Assembly (NCBI GenBank): GCA_017396555.1
Contig: JAFQLS010000053.1
Coordinates: forward strand, 1-38,318
Length of the DNA stretch: 38,318 nucleotides
Source: Lachnospiraceae bacterium
Lineage (GTDB): Bacteria > Bacillota > Clostridia > Lachnospirales > Lachnospiraceae
Direction: 5' to 3'
Under the pieces are notes generated by a model. That model saw only the letters and a program-made list of their open reading frames with translations, made no database searches and had not been told where the DNA came from. The position numbers and the translations under genes are program-made. Position 1 is the stretch's first letter. Each line of letters starts with the position of its first letter. Shown here one piece after another: positions 8,901 through 17,060 of the stretch.

Positions 8901-9111
8901 TATTTGCCTGACATACTCTCTTACCATCTGAACTAACTAGCTTTTTTTCTAAAAATCCATCTATACCGGCTTCTCCCTCTTTAATTCCAAGCATAGAAAT
9001 ATTAGATGACACATATGTCATCTTTGAAGCAAATGGTATGCCTTCCCATAAAATAATAATACTCCCTGTCATCGTAATTGATTTTAGTATTTTTTTTAAA
9101 TTTTCTTCCAT
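5998..9111 (-). CDS. GGDEF-EAL cyclic-di-GMP enzyme with PAS and GAF domains
   Basis: 1037 residues, no membrane segment seen. Order: PAS-like (1-120, ending VIRDITETK), a poorly defined middle with GAF-like features (150-290), GAF (about 335-480), PAS (about 490-597, ending NMTDVTEKK), GGDEF (605-770) and EAL (780-1032). GGDEF at 687-691 is intact, so diguanylate cyclase activity is plausible; there is no RxxD inhibitory site before it. EAL residues are intact: EALIR at 816, DDFG at 936, Lys957, EGVE at 993 and QGYYFGKP at 1013, so phosphodiesterase activity is also plausible. The second PAS carries four close cysteines (535, 542, 547, 550). First gene of a three-gene operon with ydcF and lysR homologues. 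Confidence 0.93.
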   Translation of the reverse strand: MEENLKKILKSITMTGSIIILWEGIPFASKMTYVSSNISMLGIKEGEAGIDGFLEKKLVSSDGKRVCQANRASVKEGLCNSYEIEYKYIDIKGRTYWLKEITNVVNSSDKTYGETVIRDITETKLQEDLIEAYNKTLRDNMSDQFKKLNLDEIKFELRNVMNLKELQMYQNIFCEAEKIFGVCFDENINRLTRMSINSEDKSILYSFISRSKLYGMMSRLAEAVIEKGEMITTDSEYKSIYQIGIPIVYEGEIRGAWAIFYISKEECNGEFTEEISRKIYKSQIKDIVKLLNAMSTKIISASYSTAKAIEESKRSEIAKGNMENEYRKSAALTSVLQILDADQEFEESILLVFNIVGEFLGIDRAILVGVDEANSSYCIKTEWCRDGISPIMPVKEEYMIPVDEVSSGMMVISSDNINEKYAQVMDKYNCKALIGIPMIIDGKVVMYAVFTDKKNERKWDDETIKFVSDVCTMIQTILYKKNSKDSLVSSYSALREILDNIGSEICVIDKETKEILFANDIAKKAHRKELVGLPCSEFNTNCEGKKCDVCGAISEKQYFEEKYCKDRNGWFEIKYNEITWVDGRKVSLCNMTDVTEKKKYQSRIEFQANNDFLTGLYNRMRCEEDLEITIRETITNKSRGALLFMDLDNFKNINDGLGHQYGDILLKTISANIQQIKGIENKCYRVGGDEFIIIIESEVYDELDRILQELKDVFSKPWYLCDGEYYCTMSMGIVRFPEDGRDVNSLIRKADIAMYDAKKSGKNRYEYYNREEDATAIEKLDIEKNMRSAVAIGCHEFEIFIQPIIDIATEQCIGGEALIRWNSGKLGVLTPGDFIPLAEHLGLITPIGEYVLRQACMASNRWSDKGKDVHINVNLSVIQLLQNNVVETISDIIKITGVKPENLVLEVTESLAINDMNRMKNIIRSIKELGVKIALDDFGTGYSSLNYIKQLDLDIIKVDRTFIKDITSDDYAQAFIKLITELSDKLKVNVCVEGVENKEQLRILKELQVDMIQGYYFGKPMPMYQFEKEFLGISEGV

Positions 9112-9147
9112 TGCAAACCTCTCCCTTAGAAATTAAAAATCCCTTTT

Positions 9148-9176
9148 ATCATATCACATTTTTATTTTTTTTACAA
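9148..9176 (-). promoter_or_regulatory. Promoter of GGDEF-EAL operon
   Basis: On the minus strand: TTGTAA, 17-bp spacer, TATGAT. It lies 37 bases upstream of the start codon and matches a sigma-A (housekeeping) promoter. Confidence 0.75.
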
Positions 9177-9182
9177 TAAATA

Positions 9183-9212
9183 AAGGCATTGTAAAACTAA
9201 TTACAACGCCTT
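9183..9212 (-). terminator. Terminator after guaB
   Basis: A 12-bp stem with one G-U pair (AAGGCATTGTAA / TTACAACGCCTT) and a 6-base loop. On the minus strand it is followed by a T-rich tract (TATTTATTGT). It lies 17 bases past the guaB stop. Confidence 0.82.
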
Positions 9213-9228
9213 AAATAATCAAATAATA

Positions 9229-10701
<1,473 letters not shown>

Positions 10702-10718
10702 TCATAAAATTTCTAAAA

Positions 10719-10747
10719 ATAATATCAAAAATCCACTAAACTGTCAA
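10719..10747 (-). promoter_or_regulatory. guaB promoter
   Basis: On the minus strand: consensus TTGACA, 17-bp spacer, TATTAT, ending 36 bases before the guaB start codon. Confidence 0.85.
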
Positions 10748-10766
10748 TGTGATTTTCAATATTTGT

Positions 10767-11273
10767 CTAATTATTTTTTATATGAACCTTTCTTGGTGCA
10801 ATCATTTGCATAGCTTTAACAATTGATTCATCCGGTTCGAATATAACCTTGAATAAATCTGCATCTTTTCTAAAGAAAACAACATATTCATTATCCTTAT
10901 TGTATCTTGATGTAAAGTTCTTAGTTTCAAATTTAACATTACTATATTCATTAATTGATTCATGTCCTACAGGAGCTACCAACTCAACTGTATTCATATC
11001 AATTTTTATACATCTCTTTCTCTTTGCTTTACCCATTACCTTATCAATAATGAATTCACCAGCTACGTAACAATATTCATACTCAATCGATGTATATTTA
11101 AATATATAAAATGCACCAATACATACAATAGTCTCAATAATAACTCCTAACGAGCCAATCTGCAATACTAATAACACACTTACAAGAATTAAAATTATCG
11201 AAATTATTCTTAATGCAATACAAAGTGGTAACAATTTTCTTTTAATTAATCTTTCTATAAATACGTCGTTCAT
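10767..11273 (-). CDS. Small membrane protein, DUF6106-like
   Basis: 168 residues starting at the ATG at 11271-11273, chosen because AAGGAGG sits 5 bases upstream; an upstream in-frame ATG at 11297 lacks one. The N-terminus MNDVFIERLIKRKLLP is basic. Two adjacent hydrophobic helices follow (about 17-60), then a cytoplasmic domain with EYEYCYVAGEFIIDKVMGKAKRK and a conserved-looking tail ending in PRKVHIKNN. The layout resembles a Lachnospiraceae family I recall as DUF6106; no function is known to me. It follows hemW by 47 bases with no terminator between, so it may belong to the lepA-hemW transcript. Confidence 0.7.
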   Translation of the reverse strand: MNDVFIERLIKRKLLPLCIALRIISIILILVSVLLVLQIGSLGVIIETIVCIGAFYIFKYTSIEYEYCYVAGEFIIDKVMGKAKRKRCIKIDMNTVELVAPVGHESINEYSNVKFETKNFTSRYNKDNEYVVFFRKDADLFKVIFEPDESIVKAMQMIAPRKVHIKNN

Positions 11274-11320
11274 GTCATCCTCCTTATAAAACGTCATTAA
11301 AGTTAATTATAACAACAAGA

Positions 11321-12463
11321 TTATAATATATCAAGTAAAAATTCTGACAACACCCTATTACTCACATCCACTCCAAATTCAGTAAGCACAATGCTTTTCT
11401 CATCATTTTTAATAAGCTTTTCTTTTTCTAAATTTTTAATAACGTTTCCATAAATTTTTTCTAATTCCATATCAAACGTCTCAAAAAATTCCCTCTTATT
11501 AACACCTGACATCATTCTAAGACCAAGATACATCGTTTCTTCTATTTTATTTTCTTTTGTCAATTCTTCAACATTTATTCTTATATCACCAAAGCCTGCA
11601 TTCCTAATATACTCTCTTATATCCGAAGTGTTATTATACCTCTTATTTCCAACCAGAGAAGCTGCACCAAGACCCAAACCTATGTAATCCTGCCTTCTCC
11701 AATATTTGATGTTATGTCTGCTTTCATAATTAGCTCTGCTATAATTTGATATTTCATATCTTAGATATCCTTCCGAAGCAAGAACATCTTTTGTCATATG
11801 ATACATAATCCTCTCATCTTCTTCACCTGGAAGCACGAGCAGTCCTTTATTATCCATTTCATAAAAAGGCGTCCCTTCCTCCAGAATCAGACTGTAGGAT
11901 GAAATATGCTCCGGCTTTAACCTCATAACTCTATCCAAAGTCTGCTCATAGCTTTTAACTGTCTGCCCCGGAATCGCACTCATAATATCTACATTAACAT
12001 TTGTTATACCCTCATTCCTAACATACTCATATGCCTTTAGAAAATCATTATATAAATGAATTCTCCCAAGTGCTTTAAGCTCTTCATTATTAGTACTTTG
12101 CATTCCAATACTTGCACGATTAATTCCCGCTTCCACATATCCTTTTAAGTTATTAATCGTCAATGTTGCCGGATTCATCTCCATCGATATCTCACAATCA
12201 TCTGCAATATCAAACTTCTTATATAACTCGTCTAAAATATTCTTTATGTAATCGGATTTCAAAACACTCGGTGTTCCGCCTCCAAAAAATATAGAATCAA
12301 CCGGTTCATTATAATCAATCATTCTTATTTCCCTGATTAATGCCTGAACATAATCATCAAATCTTTCTTCCATATTACTAAATGATAGGAAATCACAATA
12401 TAAACATTTTCTTACACAAAAGGGGATATGTATATATATCCCCGATAATTTTGTACTATTCAT
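11321..12463 (-). CDS. hemW: Radical-SAM heme chaperone HemW
   Basis: 380 residues. The radical-SAM motif C16-VRK-C20-LY-C23-DF is present, followed by FFGGGTPSVL and SIGMQS, typical of the HemN/HemW family. HemW binds heme and is thought to deliver it to target proteins; it is often misannotated as coproporphyrinogen oxidase. The motif lacks the extra cysteine after CxxxCxxC that HemN has, favouring HemW. The start ATG overlaps the lepA stop by one base (TAATG), indicating translational coupling; lepA-hemW is a frequent pairing in Firmicutes. Confidence 0.93.
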   Translation of the reverse strand: MNSTKLSGIYIHIPFCVRKCLYCDFLSFSNMEERFDDYVQALIREIRMIDYNEPVDSIFFGGGTPSVLKSDYIKNILDELYKKFDIADDCEISMEMNPATLTINNLKGYVEAGINRASIGMQSTNNEELKALGRIHLYNDFLKAYEYVRNEGITNVNVDIMSAIPGQTVKSYEQTLDRVMRLKPEHISSYSLILEEGTPFYEMDNKGLLVLPGEEDERIMYHMTKDVLASEGYLRYEISNYSRANYESRHNIKYWRRQDYIGLGLGAASLVGNKRYNNTSDIREYIRNAGFGDIRINVEELTKENKIEETMYLGLRMMSGVNKREFFETFDMELEKIYGNVIKNLEKEKLIKNDEKSIVLTEFGVDVSNRVLSEFLLDIL

Positions 12464-14277
12464 TACTTATCATCCAACTTAAGAACACTCATAAACGCCT
12501 TCTGTGGTATTTCTACATTACCAATCTGGCGCATTCTCTTCTTTCCTTCCTTTTGCTTTTCCAAAAGCTTTCTCTTTCTGGAAATATCACCGCCGTAACA
12601 TTTAGCAAGAACATCTTTTCTAACTGCTTTAACTGTTTCTCTAGCAATTACTTTACTACCAATTGCAGCCTGAATAGGAATTTCAAATAAATGTCTTGGA
12701 ATCTCCTCTTTAAGCTTTTCACACATTTTACGTCCTCTTTCATATGCAGTATCTGCATGCACGATAAACGATAAGGCATCAACCTCTTCTTTGTTAATAA
12801 GAATATCAAGCTTAACCAGCTGTGACTGCTTATATCCCTTTATTTCATAATCAAATGATGCATATCCTCTTGAACGGGATTTTAAAGCATCAAAGAAATC
12901 ATAAATTATCTCGTTAAGTGGTAATTCATATCTTAACAATGCTCTGGTTGTTTCTATATAATCCATTCCAAGATATACTCCACGTCTTTCCTGACATAAT
13001 TCCATAATTGAACCTATAAATTCTGTTGTCACCATAATTTCAGCATTAACTATAGGCTCTTCCATATGACTTATTTCCGAAGGGTCAGGCAAATTAGAAG
13101 GGTTTGTAAGTTCAATAACCGAACCATCATTCTTATATACTTTATAAATAACACCCGGAGCTGTTGTAACTAAATCCAAGTTATATTCCCTCTCAAGTCT
13201 TTCCTGAATAATTTCAAGATGTAACAATCCAAGAAAACCACATCTAAATCCAAAACCTAAAGCAATAGATGTCTCCGGCTCAAATGTAAGTGATGCATCA
13301 TTAAGCTGTAATTTCTCAAGTGCATCTCTCAAATCAGGATATTTCGCACCATCAGCAGGATACATACCACAATAAACCATCGAATTAACCTTCTTGTAAC
13401 CCGGAAGCGGCTCACTACAAGGATTATTATTATCTGTTATAGTATCACCGACTGTTGTATCCTTAACATTCTTGATACTGGCAGTAATATATCCTACCAT
13501 ACCTGCTTCCAGCTCATCACAAGCAATAAACTGACCTGCTCCAAAATAACCAACTTCAACAACATTTGCAACTGCACCTGTCGCCATCATCTTAATCTGT
13601 GTTCCTGTCTTTACTCTACCCTGCTTAATTCGGCAAAATACTATAACACCTTTATACGAATCATATAAACTATCAAATATAAGTGCCTGTAACGGCTTGT
13701 TCGCATCGCCTGTTGGTGCCGGAATCTTAGTAACAATCTGCTCTAAAACATCTTCAACATTAAGACCATTCTTAGCAGAAATCAAAGGTGCCTCCGTAGC
13801 TTCTATACCAATAACATCCTCTATCTCTTCTATAACTCTCTCTGGGTCAGCACTTGGCAAATCTATTTTATTAATAACAGGCACAACGTCCAAATCGTGA
13901 TCCATAGCCAGATATACGTTAGCAAGTGTCTGTGCTTCTATTCCTTGTGCCGCATCTACTACAAGAATAGCACCATCGCATGCAGCAAGGCTTCTTGATA
14001 CCTCATAATTAAAATCCACATGTCCCGGAGTATCAATAAGATTAAATATGTACTCCTCACCATCTTTAGCCTTATATACAGTTCTCACCGCCTGAGACTT
14101 AATGGTAATACCTCTTTCACGCTCAAGCTCCATATTATCAAGTACCTGTGCCTGCATTTCTCTGCTTGTAAGAAGCCCTGTCATCTCAATAATTCTATCA
14201 GCCAATGTAGACTTACCATGATCAATATGGGCAATTATACAAAAATTTCTAATATTTTTTTGTTTGATATCTGACAT
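12463..14277 (-). CDS. lepA: Elongation factor 4 (LepA)
   Basis: 604 residues, normal length. GTPase motifs: AHIDHGKST (16-24), DTPGHVDF (Asp82) and NKIDLP (136-141). EF-G-like domains follow, then the LepA-specific C-terminal domain ending in [17 protein letters not shown] and the QKAFMSVLK segment. It acts on ribosomes, where it is implicated in back-translocation or in initiation and assembly. First gene of lepA-hemW, with a near-consensus promoter upstream. Confidence 0.98.
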   Translation of the reverse strand: MSDIKQKNIRNFCIIAHIDHGKSTLADRIIEMTGLLTSREMQAQVLDNMELERERGITIKSQAVRTVYKAKDGEEYIFNLIDTPGHVDFNYEVSRSLAACDGAILVVDAAQGIEAQTLANVYLAMDHDLDVVPVINKIDLPSADPERVIEEIEDVIGIEATEAPLISAKNGLNVEDVLEQIVTKIPAPTGDANKPLQALIFDSLYDSYKGVIVFCRIKQGRVKTGTQIKMMATGAVANVVEVGYFGAGQFIACDELEAGMVGYITASIKNVKDTTVGDTITDNNNPCSEPLPGYKKVNSMVYCGMYPADGAKYPDLRDALEKLQLNDASLTFEPETSIALGFGFRCGFLGLLHLEIIQERLEREYNLDLVTTAPGVIYKVYKNDGSVIELTNPSNLPDPSEISHMEEPIVNAEIMVTTEFIGSIMELCQERRGVYLGMDYIETTRALLRYELPLNEIIYDFFDALKSRSRGYASFDYEIKGYKQSQLVKLDILINKEEVDALSFIVHADTAYERGRKMCEKLKEEIPRHLFEIPIQAAIGSKVIARETVKAVRKDVLAKCYGGDISRKRKLLEKQKEGKKRMRQIGNVEIPQKAFMSVLKLDDK

Positions 14278-14321
14278 TTATTTAACCTCTAAGCTTTATT
14301 TTTCTTGATTTTACGGCTCAT

Positions 14322-14350
14322 ATTATAACATAGCAAAAACCATATGACAA
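14322..14350 (-). promoter_or_regulatory. lepA promoter
   Basis: On the minus strand: TTGTCA, 17-bp spacer, TATAAT. It is back to back with the promoter of the divergent HTH gene, whose -35 box lies 14 bases away. Confidence 0.82.
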
Positions 14351-14363
14351 TAGGTAGTTTTCC

Positions 14364-14392
14364 TTTACACTTTTAACCTTTTATGCTAAAAT
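14364..14392 (+). promoter_or_regulatory. Promoter of divergent HTH gene
   Basis: TTTACA at 14364-14369, 17-bp spacer, TAAAAT at 14387-14392. The predicted transcript would begin near 14399, which excludes the upstream ATG at 14397 as the start codon. Confidence 0.75.
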
Positions 14393-14435
14393 ATCAATGT
14401 TGTTTTTAACAGAATTTATGAAAGTGGTGAAACAG

Positions 14436-14963
14436 ATGTCGTTTTTTAACATCTTTAGTAAACGTCGTTTATCAAAAAAAAGACAAGAGCATTTAGAAAA
14501 TGCGAATGCATTTATACAAGTTCATTATGTACGCGAAAAAAACTTCTATAACATTCTTAAATTAAAAGAAAATCCAGAACAGTTAGAATGTGATGAATGG
14601 TATAATACACATGATAATCCTACTACATTTTCCGATGCATTTAATGCATATCTTAAGGATAAATCCATTGATATAAACAAGCTGAGTAATTCATATCATT
14701 TAGATTCACAAATTTTATCAAGACTTAATTCTGAACAACATTTTACAGTATCCAAAGGTGATGCCGTAGCAATTTGTTTAGCATTGAAGCTTAACCTTGC
14801 TCACTCAAGAAAATTGCTGGAATTGTCAGGTTACTCTCTTACTAACTCATCAAAGTCTGACTTAACAATTAGATATTGTATAGAAAATTCTTACAATTCA
14901 TACAATGATGTTACATATCTTCTTAACGAAATATGTAATATTAGATTAAAAGATATTTCTTAA
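14436..14963 (+). CDS. HTH (XRE-like) domain protein of unknown target
   Basis: 175 residues from the ATG at 14436, which has GTGGTGA about 6 bases upstream and lies downstream of the predicted transcription start; ATGs at 14397 and 14418 are less likely. The N-terminal ~90 residues are basic then mixed, with no known domain. Residues ~80-175 resemble a lambda-repressor-like fold: a helix pair (INKLSNSYHLDSQILSRLNS), then KGDAVAICLALKLNLAHSRKLLELSGYSL and the tail RYCIENSYNSYNDVTYLLNE. I recall this ending as an appendage in several Firmicute protein families with assorted N-termini. It is the only plus-strand gene in the first 29 kb and stands alone between a promoter and a terminator. Confidence 0.72.
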   Translation: MSFFNIFSKRRLSKKRQEHLENANAFIQVHYVREKNFYNILKLKENPEQLECDEWYNTHDNPTTFSDAFNAYLKDKSIDINKLSNSYHLDSQILSRLNSEQHFTVSKGDAVAICLALKLNLAHSRKLLELSGYSLTNSSKSDLTIRYCIENSYNSYNDVTYLLNEICNIRLKDIS

Positions 14964-14976
14964 ACATCAAATAAAC

Positions 14977-15016
14977 ATCCCGCTGTTAATCTTATTGATG
15001 AAATTAATAGCGGGAT
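14977..15016 (+). terminator. Terminator after HTH gene
   Basis: A 14-bp stem (ATCCCGCTGTTAAT / ATTAATAGCGGGAT, one G-U pair) with a 12-base loop, followed by TTATTGTTATTATT. It lies 13 bases past the stop codon. Confidence 0.9.
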
Positions 15017-15062
15017 TTATTGTTATTATTCTATCTTCTTCCTTTAGTTACTTAATATCAGG

Positions 15063-15248
15063 TTATTTATCTTTAACCTCCATTGCCTGCTTTATTATTG
15101 CAGGATCCACTCCTAGATCAAGAATTTTTTCAGTCATATACCTATCACCCACCTTCGCATCACCTTTAATGGTCTTAACAATATTTTGAATGTCCAAAAG
15201 TTCTGTATCCGTCACTTCTTTGTCTGTATCTACAAAAAAATCCAGAAG
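15063..15248 (-). pseudogene. Probable gene remnant in the 14964-15338 gap
   Basis: The 375-base stretch 14964-15338 has two terminators and, between them, a minus-strand open frame of 61 codons. It is bounded upstream by TAG and has no ATG and no ribosome site. Its composition looks like real protein: it contains DTELLDIQNIVKTIKGDAKV and DRYMTEKILDLGVDPAIIKQ before a TAA stop. I read it as the C-terminal fragment of a lost gene. I do not recognise the family. Confidence 0.4.
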
Positions 15249-15294
15249 CTATTTCCGTTGTTCGTAACATCAGGTATATCTAATGAGTAGAACA

Positions 15295-15331
15295 AACCGG
15301 AGGTAAAAGGCGTAACCCTATACCTCCGGTT
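15295..15331. terminator. Hairpin ending the zinc-ribbon/MscS operon
   Basis: Perfect 11-bp stem AACCGGAGGTA / TACCTCCGGTT with a 15-base loop, 8 bases past the 3' end of the small zinc-ribbon gene. On the minus strand it is followed by TGTTCTACTC, only moderately T-rich. Confidence 0.7.
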
Positions 15332-15338
15332 CAATACA

Positions 15339-15581
15339 TTATTTTTTCTTCTTCATACATGACTCACACATATCTGCCCAGCCAACTATGTCATTAACCT
15401 TACATCTATGTAATTCCACTTTATCTTTGTTACATATCTCACATTTACCAATCATTTGAAACTTTGAATTACCATTGTTATATCCACAAATTTTCTTTTG
15501 AATTTCACAGTTAGATTCTAAAATCTCTCCTAATGCAAATAATACACAAGATGTTATCCATGTACCAAGAGAACCAAACAC
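15339..15581 (-). CDS. Small membrane-anchored zinc-ribbon protein, start unclear
   Basis: At least 80 residues. A hydrophobic N-terminal segment with a GSLGTWITSCVLFALGEIL core is followed by a Cys4 pair, KCEICNKDKVELHRC and MCESCMKKKK, typical of a zinc ribbon. The coordinates use the first in-frame GTG. However, a strong ribosome site GGGAGG lies at 15610-15615, and the reading frame is open back to there, adding QFLIGIIILV, which completes the membrane helix. No ATG, GTG or TTG lies at the right distance; ATA at 15597-15599 or ATT at 15591-15593 would be the start. Function unknown. It is the last gene of the GH13-mscS operon. Confidence 0.6.
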   Translation of the reverse strand: MFGSLGTWITSCVLFALGEILESNCEIQKKICGYNNGNSKFQMIGKCEICNKDKVELHRCKVNDIVGWADMCESCMKKKK

Positions 15582-15623
15582 TAAAATGATAATTCCTATT
15601 AAGAATTGTCCTCCCTTTTTTTC

Positions 15624-16139
15624 CTAGAGTTTTTCTCTACAGAAATAGCAAGTCTTCTGTTCTCCTCTTGCCACTACATTCTCTGCACCACAATATGAGC
15701 ATATAACCTTTCTCTCTCCATAGCTCATATTAGAATGTAAATCCGCATTCTTAGCTGCATTTCTGTCTAAATAATCGGAACGTCTATCGTCTTCGCGATT
15801 CTCTTTTGCCTGTTCTTCACGTTTTTCGTTAAGCATAGCTATTGTAGAGTTTTCATCATTCATAATCGTTATCTCATCTATAGGTTCTACCTTATGAACG
15901 TATGCATGATTATGTTCCTCTGGTTTTGAGATTGATGAATTTAATTTTTCTCCGTTATAAAGTCCGGAGTCATTTGTTACATTTCTTCCTACATTGTTTT
16001 CTATATTATAATTAGAACTTTTAGTACTGGCTTTACCATTTTTAGCTGCTTTTACAATAACAAACACCACTATAATAAATGGCACAATACTAATCAGCTC
16101 AAAAATCCCAAAAAACAGGATACTAAATATAGCCTCCAT
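15624..16139 (-). CDS. Membrane-anchored zinc-ribbon protein
   Basis: 171 residues. There is one N-terminal membrane helix (about 5-31), a charged low-complexity linker rich in Asn, Ser, Glu and Lys (about 35-140), and a C-terminal Cys4 zinc ribbon CSYCGAENVVARGEQKTCYFC. Such proteins are common in Firmicutes and mostly unstudied. The ribosome site GGAGGGG overlaps the end of the mscS gene region, 18 bases after its stop, so it belongs to the same operon. The next gene encodes a second zinc-ribbon membrane protein. Confidence 0.75.
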   Translation of the reverse strand: MEAIFSILFFGIFELISIVPFIIVVFVIVKAAKNGKASTKSSNYNIENNVGRNVTNDSGLYNGEKLNSSISKPEEHNHAYVHKVEPIDEITIMNDENSTIAMLNEKREEQAKENREDDRRSDYLDRNAAKNADLHSNMSYGERKVICSYCGAENVVARGEQKTCYFCREKL

Positions 16140-16157
16140 ATCTTCAATTCCCCTCCA

Positions 16158-17060
16158 TTAATCCTTATTAACATGAACCTGTAACTGATTAAACGGAATC
16201 TCAATATTGTTATCATCAAGAGTATTCTTAATAGTTTCTGTTAATTCAAACTTTGTTGCCCAATAATCTTCTGTCTTACTCCATACACGAACTCCCATAC
16301 TTACCTGACTCGCATCAAGATTGCTTACATATACAAATATTTCTTCGCTCTTAAGTACAGTATCGCATGCTTCTGCAACCTTTGTAATCACTTCCTTAGC
16401 TTTTGAAATATCTGCTGAATAGCTAATTCCAATCTGCAAATCTACTCTTCGTTTATCGTAAGCTGTAACATTTGTAAGAGTACTGTTAGCCACACTACCA
16501 TTTGGTATAACAATCTTTCTGTTATCAGTGGTAATAATGTTAGTATAGAAAATATCTATCTTTGATACTGTTCCTTCTTCGCCTCCAGCATAGACAATAT
16601 AGTCACCCACCTTAAATGGCTTAACAAGAAGAATTAATATTCCTCCTGCAAAATTTGTTAAGCTACCTTGCAATGCGAGACCTATGGCAAGACCTGCCGA
16701 ACCAAGTATTGCAATGAATGATGATGTTGCAATACCCATTTGCGAGCAAACCATAACAATCAGTACAACATATAACAATATTCTAATTACTGATACAAGG
16801 AATTTACTAACACTTGTTTCCATATTAACCTTGTTGAAAAATCTCTTACTTACCTTAAGTAATGCTTTAATAACAATTCTTCCAACAACAAATATTATTA
16901 TAGCCACCAGAAGCCTCTTCCCAAACGCAAGAAGCCCTGGCCAAATTGCATTCCATGCCTGCATTAACAAATCAACTTTCTCTTCAACATTTTCTGTTGC
17001 CTGTTCAATAACTGTTGTCTCTGCTTCTGCTTCAGACAATATTTTTGTAAGCGCACTCAT
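16158..17060 (-). CDS. mscS: MscS-family mechanosensitive channel
   Basis: 300 residues. Three membrane helices lie at about 40-65, 85-110 and 115-140. The third holds the pore signature GSAGLAIGLALQGSLTNFAG, then the beta domain begins (VKPFKVGDYIVYAGGEEGTV, VIPNGSVANSTLTN). It is the size of E. coli MscS and should release solutes on hypo-osmotic shock. The start ATG overlaps the upstream GH13 gene stop by one base (TAATG), so the two are translationally coupled. Confidence 0.94.
   Translation of the reverse strand: MSALTKILSEAEAETTVIEQATENVEEKVDLLMQAWNAIWPGLLAFGKRLLVAIIIFVVGRIVIKALLKVSKRFFNKVNMETSVSKFLVSVIRILLYVVLIVMVCSQMGIATSSFIAILGSAGLAIGLALQGSLTNFAGGILILLVKPFKVGDYIVYAGGEEGTVSKIDIFYTNIITTDNRKIVIPNGSVANSTLTNVTAYDKRRVDLQIGISYSADISKAKEVITKVAEACDTVLKSEEIFVYVSNLDASQVSMGVRVWSKTEDYWATKFELTETIKNTLDDNNIEIPFNQLQVHVNKD

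Noticed and set aside
14995-15189. Possible 64-residue plus-strand protein after the HTH gene
   Set aside because: Its start lies within the terminator hairpin and no ribosome site precedes it. The opposite strand looks more like a decayed coding sequence.
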